Assembly: GCA_038217425.1 (NCBI GenBank)
Contig: JBBQPM010000243.1
Location: 1-8,762 of the forward strand
Direction: 5' to 3'
Source of the DNA: JAIEPT01 sp038217425
GTDB taxonomy: Bacteria; Planctomycetota; Planctomycetia; Gemmatales; Gemmataceae
DNA: 8,762 nucleotides
The notes under the pieces are model-generated. The model was not told the origin of the DNA and did no database searches. It saw only the letters and a list, made by a program, of their open reading frames with translations. A program made the translations under genes and the position numbers. Of this stretch, positions 8,569-8,762 are shown one piece after another (within the stretch, counting starts at the first letter, position 1; each line of letters opens with the position of its first letter).

Positions 8569-8762
8569 TTACACCGAACGGCGCATTCGGCGGACTTCGT
8601 AATCGCGAATCGTGCGCCGCCGGCCGTCGCCCGTCGCCTCGTAGAGCTGGTAGAAGAAATCGCGATGGGCGTCGGTCATCTCGATGCCGCGGCGGCTCAT
8701 CACTGTCTGCGCGGTCGTCAGCAATTGACGCATGTCCCAGCGCTCCATCACCTGCCCGTACT
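8569..8762 (-). CDS. Uncharacterised protein, C-terminal part at window edge
   Basis: The minus-strand frame is open from the right edge of the window to a TAA at 8569-8571, giving at least 64 residues. It could start internally at GTG 8751 or ATG 8748, or more likely continue from outside the window, since the frame is still open (YGQ before VMERWD). I do not recognise the family. The visible part is helical and charged: MERWDMRQLLTTAQTVMSRR, then IEMTDAHRDFFYQLYEATGD and a very basic tail (GRRRTIRDYEVRRMRRSV) that may bind nucleic acid or a membrane surface, which is only inference. It lies 44 nt before the TPR gene on the same strand and probably belongs to the same transcript. Confidence 0.5.
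   Translation of the reverse strand, partial: YGQVMERWDMRQLLTTAQTVMSRRGIEMTDAHRDFFYQLYEATGDGRRRTIRDYEVRRMRRSV

Overview
The window reads as an ordinary high-GC chromosomal segment of a planctomycete, most likely in or near the Gemmata/Pirellula lineages. The strongest clue is a giant secreted PSCyt1-DUF1549-LamG-DUF1553 protein, a family hugely expanded in Planctomycetes. Supporting clues are a SecA-type ATPase that stops early in its scaffold helix, a degenerate SMP-30-like secreted propeller, and palindromic repeats of the GAGCC..AGCG..AGC type at gene ends. I see no mobile element, CRISPR array, rRNA or tRNA gene.

Layout, left to right. (1) 1-300, plus strand: the last 99 codons of a SecA-like translocase ATPase. 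(2) 308-362: a 22-bp perfect hairpin between convergent genes; it also supplies the stop codon of the next gene. (3) 360-1536, minus strand: a two-gene unit, first a secreted SMP-30/gluconolactonase-like propeller, then a hot-dog acyl-CoA thioesterase starting 1 nt after the propeller's stop. (4) 1537-1683: a divergent intergenic region. (5) 1684-2808, plus strand: a THUMP-domain rRNA guanine-N2 methyltransferase (RlmL type). (6) 2816-2910: an imperfect inverted repeat of the CCACAGAGGACAC kind between convergent genes. (7) 2916-8762, minus strand: four genes with gaps of 44, 97 and 52 nt, transcribed right to left. They are the 3' end of a gene of unknown function, a 566-aa TPR protein, a LipB-like acyltransferase and the DUF1549/DUF1553 cytochrome-like protein. 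A 28-bp palindrome lies between the TPR and lipB-like genes.

The genes do not form one recognisable pathway. They are housekeeping or envelope functions: protein export, lipoylation, rRNA modification, thioester hydrolysis and a secreted c-type-cytochrome-like protein. The points most worth a second look are two apparently degenerate enzymes (the LipB-like protein without the catalytic lysine, and the SMP-30-like propeller without its metal ligands), the short SecA, the DUF1549/DUF1553 gene with no DUF1501 partner beside it, and the palindromic repeat family. I did not find a convincing new multi-gene system. No stretch over 300 bases lacks a gene.
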